This document shows, one piece after another, positions 43,233-52,700 of a DNA stretch of 64,000 bases. The stretch's first letter is position 1. Each line of letters starts with the position of its first letter. The notes under the pieces were generated by a model. It was given only the letters and a program-made list of their open reading frames with translations, was not told the DNA's origin and made no database searches. Position numbers and translations under genes: made by a program. Origin of the DNA: Ferrimonas balearica (GTDB lineage Bacteria; Pseudomonadota; Gammaproteobacteria; Enterobacterales; Shewanellaceae); assembly GCF_019802085.1 (NCBI RefSeq), contig NZ_JAHVHV010000004.1, forward strand, positions 248,001 to 312,000. The letters are read 5' to 3'.

Positions 43233-43661
43233 ATGAGCCACTACAAACCCAGCGACGTCCCCACACTGATGCCCTACCTGATGGTCAAGGACGTCAGCCA
43301 GGCCCTGGACTTCTACCAGACCGCCTTCGGCTTTGAACGGGCCGGCGAGCCCATGGTGGAGGAGGGGGTGGTGCAGCACGCGGAGATGGTGTTCGACGAC
43401 TGTCGCATCATGATGGGCCGCGAGGGGGCCTTCGGCAGCGAGGCCAAAAGCCCCGCCAGCAGCAACCTGGACCAGGGCATGGGCCTCTACCTCTATTGCC
43501 CCGATGTGGACGCTCACTTCGAGCAGGCACAGGAGGCGGGGGCCCGCATCATGCAGCCGGTGCAGGACATGTTCTGGGGCGATCGCATCTACACGGCGCT
43601 GGATTTGGACGGCTACCGATGGAGCTTCGCCACCCACCAGGGCCAGGACAGGGAGAGCTGA
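43233..43661 (+). CDS. VOC family protein (PhnB/glyoxalase-like)
   Basis: 142 residues. MPYLMVKDVSQALDFYQTAFGF is the first beta-alpha-beta-beta unit, and GMGLYLYCPDVDAHFEQA with the Asp/Tyr-rich DMFWGDRIYTALDLDGYRW the second; the closing segment is typical of PhnB-like members. Metal ligands cannot be assigned with certainty. Substrate unknown. It converges on the regulator gene, with 3 bases between stops. Confidence 0.85.
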   Translation: MSHYKPSDVPTLMPYLMVKDVSQALDFYQTAFGFERAGEPMVEEGVVQHAEMVFDDCRIMMGREGAFGSEAKSPASSNLDQGMGLYLYCPDVDAHFEQAQEAGARIMQPVQDMFWGDRIYTALDLDGYRWSFATHQGQDRES

Positions 43662-43664
43662 GCC

Positions 43665-45719
43665 CTAGAGGGCGGTGTTCTCCAGCGGGGCGATGGCCAG
43701 GATGTTGGCCTCGCGTCGCCCCAGCCGGGTCAGCATCAGCCGGCCCTGCTCATCCCGGGACAGACTGCGGTGAATTTTGATGCTGCCCCGTTCAAACCCC
43801 TGCACCACTTCCTGCCCCTCGGGCGTCCAGTGCACCAGTTCGTCCCGCTCGGCGCCTCGGCGCAGGTAGAGCAGCCCATCCTCCATCAACACCCAGTTGC
43901 CCCAATCGTCCGTCGCCAGCTCCTCGATAAGCTTGCGCGCCGGGGCCTCCTCCTCCTTCACCCAGAGGCCGGACTCGTTGGGCCGGGTGAAGAACAGCCG
44001 GCCGAGGCGGTCAGTGCGGGCGAAGACGCCCCCCTGCTCGGTGCGCTGGGTCAGCTGGCCGGATTTGAGATCCAGCTGCCAGATCTGCCAGCTGCCGCCG
44101 CGGTTGCTGGACATCACCAGGCTCAGGCCGTCGGCGCTCCACTGGGGGTTGCGGTAGAGGTGGTCGTCCTGCAGCAGAATCTGCCGCTGGTTCTGGGCCA
44201 GGTCGAAGCGCACCAGGCTGGTGGTTTTGCCCTCCATCGACAACGCCGCCACCAGCTGGCGCCCATCCAGTGACCAGGCCGGCAGGTCCGGCAGCCCCTC
44301 CTTGCGGGTCAGCGCCCGGGCGCCCTTGCCGTCGCGCTGGGCGGTCCAGAGCTCAAACTGGCCGCTGCGGTTGGAGAGAAAAGCCATGGACTCGCCGTCG
44401 GGGGCTAGGGTGGCGTAGAGATCCCGCCCGGCGGACTCGATGTTGGTGTGGGCCTCGCCGTGCCAGCTTTGCAGGTACTCCAGCGAAGCGTGACGCACAT
44501 AAGCGTAATGGTCGGGCTCGGCCAGGGCCTCGATGTTAAAGGGGGTGAGATCACGCACCATGGGGTGCAGGCTGCCGCTGGCTCGGTCCAGCCGCCACAG
44601 GCTGTGGCCGCCATCGCGCATGGAGTTAAACACCAGGGCCCGGTCGTCCCGGCTCCAGGTCAGGCCGTGGATGGAGGCCCTATCGTCGGTCAGCTGCTGC
44701 TCCTTGCCCGCCAAATCCACGGTGTAGAGCTCGGCCTGGTAGGCCCCGCTGTAGCGAATAAAGGCCAGTTCATCGTCACCGTGGGCCCAGGCCAGCTGGT
44801 TGTCCCCCTGCCCTTTCGCCGGCTGGGTCAGCTGGCGCCGCTCGTTGGTGGTGAGGTCATAGAGAAACACCGCACTGTGCTCCTGTTGAGGCACCTTGTC
44901 GATCACCGCCAGATACCGCCCGGAGGGCGACCAGTCCAGCGCCTTGTGGAAGCGCTCCTGCACGCAGGTGGTGACTCGGTGTTCGTCCAGGGTGTCCAGG
45001 GTTTTGATCCAGACGTCGCACTGGCCGGTGTCCGCCACCCGTAGAAAGGCCAGCCGGGTGCCGTCCGGCGACCAGCTGGGGCTGGACTCGGTGTTGCGGC
45101 TGAAACTCACCTGCCGCAGCGGCGCTTCGGGCTGCTTCAAGTCCTGGATAAAGATGCGCGCCGGCTCATTGTGCCGCTCCCACATAAAGGCCAGGTAACG
45201 GCCATCCGGGGAGAGTGCCGGGTTCTCCTCCACCCCCTCCAGGTAGGTCAGGGGGGTGGGTTTGCCATAACTCAGCGGGGCCGGGGCGGGCTTGGGCCAG
45301 CTCCAGGAGAGCCCCACCAACAGCGCCACCACCAGCGCCGAGGCCAGCAGCCAGGGCTGGGCCCGACGAGACGCCGGGGCGGCGAGTTCAATGGGTTCTG
45401 GGGTCAGTTCGGTGACGGGCAACAGCAGCTGGTAGCCGGTCTTGGCGATGGTGCGGATCACCTCGTCGTCGCCCTGGGCCAGCAGCTTGCGCAGCTGATA
45501 GATGGCGTTGGTGATCCCCCGGTTGCCCACCGCGGCATTGCCGTCCCACACCGCCTCAATAAGGGTGTCGCGACTGACGGTATGGCCCGGGGATTCGAGC
45601 AGGTGCATCAGCACCTCAAACACCTTACGCGGCAGGGTTTCCTCCTGCTGCGCCCGGCTCAATCTCAGCTCGGAAGGGATGACGTGCCAGCCGCTTACCT
45701 GATACTCCGTGGTGCCCAT
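43665..45719 (-). CDS. ToxR/CadC-like membrane regulator with beta-propeller sensor
   Basis: 684 residues. An N-terminal winged-helix DNA-binding domain of the OmpR/ToxR type (FEVLMHLLESPGHTVSRDTL, GNRGITNAIYQLRKLL, IRTIAKTGYQLL) is followed by one transmembrane helix (PWLLASALVVALLVGLSWSW, around residues 123-142). The periplasmic part is built of PD40/TolB-like repeats (ENPALSPDGRYLAFMW, SSPSWSPDGTRLAFLR, NPQWSADGLSLVMSS and others). So a periplasmic propeller probably senses and a cytoplasmic domain regulates. It is divergent from the subtilase-like gene, a candidate target. Confidence 0.88.
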   Translation of the reverse strand: MGTTEYQVSGWHVIPSELRLSRAQQEETLPRKVFEVLMHLLESPGHTVSRDTLIEAVWDGNAAVGNRGITNAIYQLRKLLAQGDDEVIRTIAKTGYQLLLPVTELTPEPIELAAPASRRAQPWLLASALVVALLVGLSWSWPKPAPAPLSYGKPTPLTYLEGVEENPALSPDGRYLAFMWERHNEPARIFIQDLKQPEAPLRQVSFSRNTESSPSWSPDGTRLAFLRVADTGQCDVWIKTLDTLDEHRVTTCVQERFHKALDWSPSGRYLAVIDKVPQQEHSAVFLYDLTTNERRQLTQPAKGQGDNQLAWAHGDDELAFIRYSGAYQAELYTVDLAGKEQQLTDDRASIHGLTWSRDDRALVFNSMRDGGHSLWRLDRASGSLHPMVRDLTPFNIEALAEPDHYAYVRHASLEYLQSWHGEAHTNIESAGRDLYATLAPDGESMAFLSNRSGQFELWTAQRDGKGARALTRKEGLPDLPAWSLDGRQLVAALSMEGKTTSLVRFDLAQNQRQILLQDDHLYRNPQWSADGLSLVMSSNRGGSWQIWQLDLKSGQLTQRTEQGGVFARTDRLGRLFFTRPNESGLWVKEEEAPARKLIEELATDDWGNWVLMEDGLLYLRRGAERDELVHWTPEGQEVVQGFERGSIKIHRSLSRDEQGRLMLTRLGRREANILAIAPLENTAL

Positions 45720-46052
45720 CGTCCCTGCGTCCTTATTCCGTATTTCTTATTGTTATGCATGTCACGAATACCATATTTCCTACGGTTCATGTCAACCCTG
45801 GCGCCCCGGCCTGTTACACGCCTGTCGGGAAATGACACAAAGCATTAACACGCAAATCGTTGATAAAAAAGGAAATGATAAAAAAATGACAATAACAGGA
45901 GAGGAAGCTGACCCCAGTTGGCTTCCCTGAGGATCCCCCCCTTGGGTATCAACAGAGGTGACCGGACACACACCGGTCCCGACGGCAAACGCAAAGGCGC
46001 GCCCATAACAACAATAGCGCCAACGGAAGCAAACCCGATAAGGAACCAAGGG
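45720..46052. other. Divergent promoter region and leader of the subtilase-like gene
   Basis: 333 bases with no convincing gene. Direct CATGTCA repeats (45758-45764 and 45788-45794) lie near the regulator gene. Two hairpins lie in the likely leader of the rightward gene: 45903-45926 (GGAAGC with GCTTCC) and 45960-45978 (GACCGG with CCGGTC). An AT-rich tract at 45855-45895 could hold a promoter. Possible operator of the ToxR-like regulator. Confidence 0.4.
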
Positions 46053-49000
46053 ATGAATCAGAACCGCTTTAACCTCACCCGCCTGGCACTCTGTGTCAGC
46101 CTGGCCATCGCCCCCGCGGCGGTGATGGCCTCTCCGCAAACCGACGCCAAGTTGCAGCAGGTGTCCGCCGAGCAGCAGCAACAGCTGGACCAGTACGTCG
46201 TCGTACTGCGCACCAAGGGCGCCTGGCACGCCGGTGGCAGCCTGACTCAGGCCCAGGCCGCCCAGGACCGCCTGCTGGCCCACGCCCGTACCCTGGACGG
46301 GGCGGTGCAAGTGATGGCCAGCAGCATGAAGCTGACCAACTCCATGCACCTGCGCCTCTCCGCCGAGGCCGCCAAGGCACTGGAAGTGCACCCCGAGGTG
46401 AGCGGGATCTACGCCTACCAGCCCCGTTTCGAGCCCCAGGCCAACGCCCAGCTGATGGCCCGCAGCCAGAACCTGGACACCGCGGTTAAGGCCTTCAGCT
46501 CCGAAGCCCCGGCCCTGAGTGCCGATGAGGCCGCCGGCGCCGGCATCAAGGTGGCCATCCTCTCCACCGGCATCGACTACACCCACGTTGGCCTGGGCGG
46601 CGACGGCAGCGCCGAGAGCTTCGAAAGCGCCACCGCCAACGCCATGACCGAGTTCGACGGCTTCCCCACCGAAGTGGTGGTCTCCGGCCACGACTTCTCC
46701 TCCGAAGCCGGTTGGGGGGAGGATCTCAACCCCATCGATAACGCCGACCCGTACGAGCACTGGAGCGGTTGGGTGTTCCCCACCGGTCGCGGTACCGCCC
46801 TGGCCTCCGTGGTGCACGGCCTGGCCCCGGGTGCCGAGCTGATGGCCTACAAGATGGCTGGCGTGTCCGACCCCTGGGGTTCCGGCCTGCAGATGTCCCT
46901 GCCCTCCCGCACCTCCATGGCCGCCGCCATGGAACACGCTGTGGAAGCGGGCGCCGACATCATCATGGTGGATCACAACATCTACGGTGCGCACTTCGCC
47001 GCCTACAACGATCCCCGCGACGCCCAGGGCTCGGCGCTGGTGCTGGACATCGAGATGGTCAAAGCCGCCTCCTCCAAGGGCGTGCTGGTGGTGACCACCG
47101 CCGGCAGCTTTGGTGAGTTCCCCTCCAAGTACAACGTGGCCTGGATGGCCGCTGCCGACGACTCCCTGGCGGTCGGTGGCGTGGAAGCCGCCGGTGAAGG
47201 CGCCTTCACCACCGCCCCCTGGACCCCGCACGGCCCGGTGCGTGGCACCCAGACCATCAAGCCTGACCTGGTCAGCTACGCCTCCGACATCAGCGTGGCC
47301 ACCGTGGGCAGCGGTGACGGCACCGAGATGCTGAGCCACCCGGATCTCTCCGTGGCCCGCGTTGCCGCGGCCGCCGCCATCCTCAAAAGCGCCCGCCCCG
47401 GCCTCTCCAACCTGGAGGTCAAGGCCCTGCTGACCAACACAGCCAACCACATGGTGCAGCGCGGCGACAGCGGTCAGAACGCCTCCGTCACCCAGATTGG
47501 CGGTGGTGTGGAGAACCTCGACGGCGCCCTGGCCTCTCCGGTGGCCGCCTGGGAGAAGGACAGCTACCAGCCGCACCTCAAGTTCGGTCACCAGGAGGTG
47601 AACGGCACCGCGCGTCTGGTCAAAGAGATCTCCCTGCGCAACTACTCCGACGAAGCCCAGACCTACACCCTGAGTGTTGCGGCCAACGAAGGCCGTGATG
47701 GCAATGCCGCCATCCAGTGGACCTTCCCCGAGTCGGTTACCGTACCGGCCAACGCCACCCTCACCGTCCCGGTGATCCTGGAGATCGACAGCGCCAGCCT
47801 GCCGGCCTGGGCGCTGACCAAGACCGGCGACTTCGGTCTCGAGAACTGGGAGAAGATGGAGCTTAACGGCTACCTGATGCTGGACGCCGACGAGCAGCCG
47901 ACCCTGAGCGTGGGCTGGTCCGTCTTCCCCCGCGCCAAGGCCGACATCCGTCGCAACTTCGAAACCTTTGAGGAGTACTTCGAAAGCGACCACCCTTTGG
48001 CCTGGGCCGACTACACCGAGGGGCGCAAGCAGTCGTTCACCAACACCGGTGATCAGACCCTCAATGTAGCGGCCCTGCCCATCCTGCACTCCGCCAAAAT
48101 CCGCCCCGAGGGCAAGGAAGACACCAACAACCTGCTCAAGCACGTGGCCGGTGGTGTGTTCGACGCCCCTCAGTGCACCAGTGGCAAGAAGATGATGCTG
48201 GGTGCCACCATGCACGCCCCCATGGACATCGCCGTCTCCAACCACATGGATAAGATTGGCGACGTGCTGTTCTACTTCGAGCTCTACACCCCGGAAGTGG
48301 TGGAGATGTACGAGATGGACAAGGGCGTCAGCTACAGCCCCTACCTGATGGACGAAGAGTGGATCGGCTACGGCTGGGTCACCCTGGACCTGGACGGCCA
48401 GCCCATCACCACCATCATCGATCTCAACAAGGAGTACGACTGGAGCAACCCCAGCGGTCGCTACACCACCTCAAAGCTGCCCGCCTACTTTACCCCCGGC
48501 AGCAGCAACGTGGTGGCCCAGTTCTGTCTGGAGGAGATGTTCCACCACGAGGTGGACAGCGTTGAGGACTTCGACCGCAACCTGGGCTTCATCGTCGCCA
48601 CCGACCGCGACACCTTCCCCTACTTCGGCGACCCCATCGTTCGCTTCAACCCGGTGAAGTACGGCCGTGAAGTTGTCTCCACCTACTTCGACTGGTTCAC
48701 CGGCCAAGAGGTTGAGCAGATCACCTACGGCACCGGCGAAGTGAAGCTCAACAGCCTCGACGCCGAGGGCGTAGAAGGCAACGAGTGGACCGAGATGATG
48801 GAGCTGGCCCCCGGGGAGAGCGCCATGCTCTACGCCCAGAAGGACGGCATGTGCGGCGGCGTGGGCATTGGCCCCGGTGACGGCTGCACCCCGTCCGACT
48901 TCCTGCTGATGAGCCTCAACAGCGACATGGCGATGTGGGCCGAGTCCCAGCCCACCATGGGTCTGGTGGCCAGCGTTAAAGAGGACCAGCACTTCAACGT

Positions 49001-49640
49001 GATGGAGAACAGCGAAGCGGGCACCGTCATCGGCAAGCTCGAGGCCGACAGCTACGGCTTCTTCGCCCTGGGCAGCTACGACGAAGAGGACTGGAGCCCC
49101 TTCGAATTCCAGCTGGGCAACGCCATCCCGGGCACCCCCATCGCCCTGGCCAAGGACGGCACCCTGACGGTCAACAACCCTGAGGCCCTGGACTACGAGA
49201 ACCTCAAGTCCCTGACCCTGGTGGTGCAGACCCGTCAAGGCAACTCCATGACCCCCGGCGTGGACGTGACCATCGACATCCTCAACGCCAACGACATCGC
49301 CCCGGTGCAGCACGGCGCCCTGCCGAGCATCAGCGTGATGGAAGGCGACATGGTGGAGCTGTCCCTGGCGGGGATCTTCAGCGACGCCGAGGGTGACATG
49401 GTGACCCTGTCCGTCACCGGCCTGCCCGAGGGGCTGATGTTCAGCGCCGAGACCCTGATGATCTCCGGCACCGCCGAGGAAGCGGGGAACTTCAGCGCCA
49501 CCGTGACCGCCAGCGACGGCGTGAACGAGGTCAGTGCCACCATGAGCGTGGCGGTGGAAGCCCAGCCGGAAGACGACAGTGGCAGCCTGGGCTTCGGCCT
49601 GCCGCTGCTGGCCTGGCTGATGCTGCGTCGCCGTAAGTAA
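46053..49640 (+). CDS. Subtilisin-family pseudo-protease with GlyGly-CTERM tail
   Basis: 1,195 residues from the ATG at 46053, behind AAGGA, with signal peptide LARLCV-type core (RLALCVSLAIAPAAVMA). An inhibitor-I9-like prodomain (LDQYVVVLRTKGAWHAGGS) precedes a peptidase S8 fold, but every catalytic motif is altered: the Asp of DTG is Ser171 (AILSTGIDYTH), the His of GHGTHVA is Arg246 (GRGTALAS), the oxyanion Asn is Ser352 (TTAGSFG), and the Ser motif reads HPDLSVARVAA with Asp431 in its place. A long C-terminal region with a cadherin-like module (LSLAGIFSDAEGDMVTLSV) ends in GSLGFGLPLLAWLMLRRRK, a GlyGly-CTERM anchor. Upstream of, and homologous to, an intact subtilase. Confidence 0.85.
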   Translation: MNQNRFNLTRLALCVSLAIAPAAVMASPQTDAKLQQVSAEQQQQLDQYVVVLRTKGAWHAGGSLTQAQAAQDRLLAHARTLDGAVQVMASSMKLTNSMHLRLSAEAAKALEVHPEVSGIYAYQPRFEPQANAQLMARSQNLDTAVKAFSSEAPALSADEAAGAGIKVAILSTGIDYTHVGLGGDGSAESFESATANAMTEFDGFPTEVVVSGHDFSSEAGWGEDLNPIDNADPYEHWSGWVFPTGRGTALASVVHGLAPGAELMAYKMAGVSDPWGSGLQMSLPSRTSMAAAMEHAVEAGADIIMVDHNIYGAHFAAYNDPRDAQGSALVLDIEMVKAASSKGVLVVTTAGSFGEFPSKYNVAWMAAADDSLAVGGVEAAGEGAFTTAPWTPHGPVRGTQTIKPDLVSYASDISVATVGSGDGTEMLSHPDLSVARVAAAAAILKSARPGLSNLEVKALLTNTANHMVQRGDSGQNASVTQIGGGVENLDGALASPVAAWEKDSYQPHLKFGHQEVNGTARLVKEISLRNYSDEAQTYTLSVAANEGRDGNAAIQWTFPESVTVPANATLTVPVILEIDSASLPAWALTKTGDFGLENWEKMELNGYLMLDADEQPTLSVGWSVFPRAKADIRRNFETFEEYFESDHPLAWADYTEGRKQSFTNTGDQTLNVAALPILHSAKIRPEGKEDTNNLLKHVAGGVFDAPQCTSGKKMMLGATMHAPMDIAVSNHMDKIGDVLFYFELYTPEVVEMYEMDKGVSYSPYLMDEEWIGYGWVTLDLDGQPITTIIDLNKEYDWSNPSGRYTTSKLPAYFTPGSSNVVAQFCLEEMFHHEVDSVEDFDRNLGFIVATDRDTFPYFGDPIVRFNPVKYGREVVSTYFDWFTGQEVEQITYGTGEVKLNSLDAEGVEGNEWTEMMELAPGESAMLYAQKDGMCGGVGIGPGDGCTPSDFLLMSLNSDMAMWAESQPTMGLVASVKEDQHFNVMENSEAGTVIGKLEADSYGFFALGSYDEEDWSPFEFQLGNAIPGTPIALAKDGTLTVNNPEALDYENLKSLTLVVQTRQGNSMTPGVDVTIDILNANDIAPVQHGALPSISVMEGDMVELSLAGIFSDAEGDMVTLSVTGLPEGLMFSAETLMISGTAEEAGNFSATVTASDGVNEVSATMSVAVEAQPEDDSGSLGFGLPLLAWLMLRRRK

Positions 49641-49652
49641 GGCGCTTACCAA

Positions 49653-49702
49653 GGGGTGCCGGATACACCCTGGTTAATCCCTCTACCGGCACCCCCTTTT
49701 TC
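49653..49702 (+). terminator. Terminator between the two subtilase-family genes
   Basis: A perfect 10-bp stem (49653-49662 with 49686-49695) with a 23-base loop precedes CTTTTTCTTTC. It ends 28 bases before the next GTG start, so the second gene needs read-through or its own promoter. Confidence 0.65.
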
Positions 49703-49730
49703 TTTCTACATAACGAGAAGGAGTCACGTT

Positions 49731-52700
49731 GTGTTCAGACTCACCCTTTTGGCCTCCCTGGTCGCCTCCGCGGCGGTGACGGCCGGTGACAGCGCCCTCC
49801 CCTACCAGGCTCGACCGGAGCCGGTACTGCCCGCCGTGGCCCTGAAGGCCCAACAGCGGGACATCAGCGATCTCTACTTTATCCATTTCAAAGGCGAGCC
49901 CCTGGCCGTGGCCGCCCAATCCCTGCAGAGCGTGGGGATCCAATCCATGAATCAGGTGGGTGGCCGCCTTAATGTGAAGGCCCCCGCCAGCCAGCAATAC
50001 CTGGCTCGTCTGGCCCAGGACCGCGCCAGCGTCCGCCAGCAGCTGAACCACACCCTGGGCCGCGCCCTGGAGTTTGAAAACGAGTACGGCACCGTGCTCA
50101 ACGCCGCCACCGTGCGCCTGAGCGACGCCGAGGCCGCCCTGTTGGCCGGCCACAAGGACGTCGCCCTGGTGGATAAGGTCACCCTGCACCAGCTGCACAC
50201 CGATGCCGGCCCGGAGTTCATCGGCGCCGACCGCATCTGGGCCGGCCTGGGCAGCGACCTGCCGAGCAAGGGCGAAGGCGTGGTTGTCGGCATCATCGAT
50301 ACCGGCATCGACGCCGATCACCCCTCCTTTACCGCGCTGGCCAGCGACGGCTACATGCACGAGAACCCCCTGGGAGACGGCGTCTACCTGGGTGACTGCC
50401 TGGAGCACGACTGGATCTGTAACGACAAGCTCATCGGCGTGGTGAGCTACCCGGAGATCCGCACCTGGTACCCGGCGGTACCGGTGGAGGGCTTCGAGCG
50501 CCCCGAGATCATCGAGACCGGCTGGGACATGCAGGGTCACGGCACCCACGTGGCCTCCACCGCCGCCGGTAACCCGCTGACCGACCTGCCGATCTACAAC
50601 GTCATCGGCGATCTGGCCCAGTTCCGCATGCCCGCCATCAGCGGCGTGGCCCCGCGGGCCAACATCGTCTCCTACCAGGTCTGTCTGCCGGCCGGCTCCG
50701 AAGGGGGCTGTTTCCCGGATCTGACCATCCTGGCCCTGGAGCACGCCATCGAGAACGGCGTGGACGTCATCAACTACTCCGTGGGCGGCGGCGCCGACAG
50801 CCCCTGGCAGGCCACCGACTCCCTGGCCTTTTTGAACGCCCGTGTGGCCGGCATCCATGTGGCCACCTCCGCGGGCAACAGCGGCCCGGGCCCGGAAACC
50901 GTGGGCGCTCCCGGCAACTCCCCCTGGATCACCACAGTGGCGGCCTACACCCACGACCGCTCCTACACCGTCAAGCAGCTGACCGGCTTCACCGGCGGTG
51001 ACACCACCCTGTCCGCCCTGGACGGCAAGGGCGCCACCCAGGGCTACACCGGTGCCATCGTCGACGCCAACGCCTTCGGTGACGGCAACTGCAACAGCCC
51101 CTTCGCCGAGAACACCTTCGACGGTGAGATCGTGGTGTGTCGTCGCGGCGACATCGCCCGGGTGGAGAAGGGCGCCAACGTGCTGGCCGGCGGTGCCGGA
51201 GGCCTGGTGCTGGTCAACGTGGCCGGCGGTGCCGAGAACGTCGAGCCCGACCTGCACGCCCTGCCCGCCATTCAGCTCAACGCCACCGACGGCGAAGCCC
51301 TGCTGACCTGGCTGGCCAGCGGTGAGGGCCACCAGGCCACCATCGAGGCGGCCGAGATGGTGCGGGATCCGGAGCTGGGTGATGTCGCCGGGGACTTCAC
51401 CTCCCGTGGCCCCAACTACCCCTTCCCCACCAGCCTGGCCCCGGACCTGGCGGCTCCCGGCGTGGACATCATGGCGGCCCACACCACCGAGTGGCCCTTC
51501 GTGGAGACCACTCCGCCGGAGTACACCTTCATGAGCGGCACCTCCATGGCCAGCCCTCATGTGGCCGGTGCCCTGGCCCTGATGACCGCCCTGCGCCCGG
51601 ACTGGACCCCGGCCCAGGTGCAGTCGGCCCTGATGAGCACCGCCAACTCCGTCACCTACACCGATGACGACTACGACGGCGTCAAAACCCGCTCCACCCC
51701 CTTCGATGCCGGTACCGGCAGCATCCGGGTGGCCGAGGCGGTGCAGGCCGGCCTGCTGATGGACATCAGCGAAGCCGAGTACCTGGCGGCCGATCCGGCC
51801 GAGGGCGGCGATCCGGCGGATCTCAACCTGCCCTCCCTGGTGGCCGTGGACTGCGTGGTCTCCTGCAGCTGGACCCGCACCGTGACCGCCACCGAGGACG
51901 GCAGCTGGACCACGGCGATGGACTACCAGACCGAGGGCTTCGACATGGCGGTCTCCCCCGCCAGCTTCAGCCTGAGCGCCGGCGAGTCCCAGGAGCTGAC
52001 CCTGACCGCCACCGCCAACGACGCGCTGGCCTCCGACTGGGTGTTCGGCCGGGTACAGCTCAGCAGCAGCGGCCTGCCGATGCAGCACCTGACCGCGGCG
52101 ATCAACTTCACCGGCGGCAGCGCCCCGGTGCCGGACCCGGACAGCCGTGGCCCGGTGATCACCGCCCATCGGGACGCCGACAGCTACCGCATGGACGGTT
52201 TCGTCACCATCGGCAGCGACAACCTGCAGCTGACCCCCTACGGCATCACCAAGGTGGGGATGCACCAGGCCGAACTGCTGGGCGATGAGAACCCCACCGA
52301 CTCCAATATCGGCGAGGACAACTACCACGCGGTGCCCATCAGCACCAACGCCGACACCCGGCTGCTGTCCGCCTGGATCACCGAGGCCGACGCCCCGGAC
52401 CTGGATCTCTACATCGTTCGCGACACCGACCTGGACGGGAAGGCCTCCTACATCGAGCTGTTCTACGCCAGCTGCATCAGCGGCCGCGTCGACAGCCAGG
52501 AGTCCTGCGTCATCGACAACCCGCAGCCCGGCAGCTACCTGGTGGTGGTGCACAACTTTGCCGGCACCGCGCCCGATGCCTGGGACAGCCACACCGTGGC
52601 CATCGGCAAGGTGGACAAGGCCGAGGGCAACTTCAGCGTGACCGCCCCGGACAGCGTGGAGCCCAACGAAACCTTCGCCGTGGACCTGCACTGGGACCAG

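Noticed and set aside
45792-48245. Long minus-strand open frame opposite the pseudo-subtilase gene
   Set aside because: Same kind of GC-driven shadow; low-complexity product and no ribosome site.
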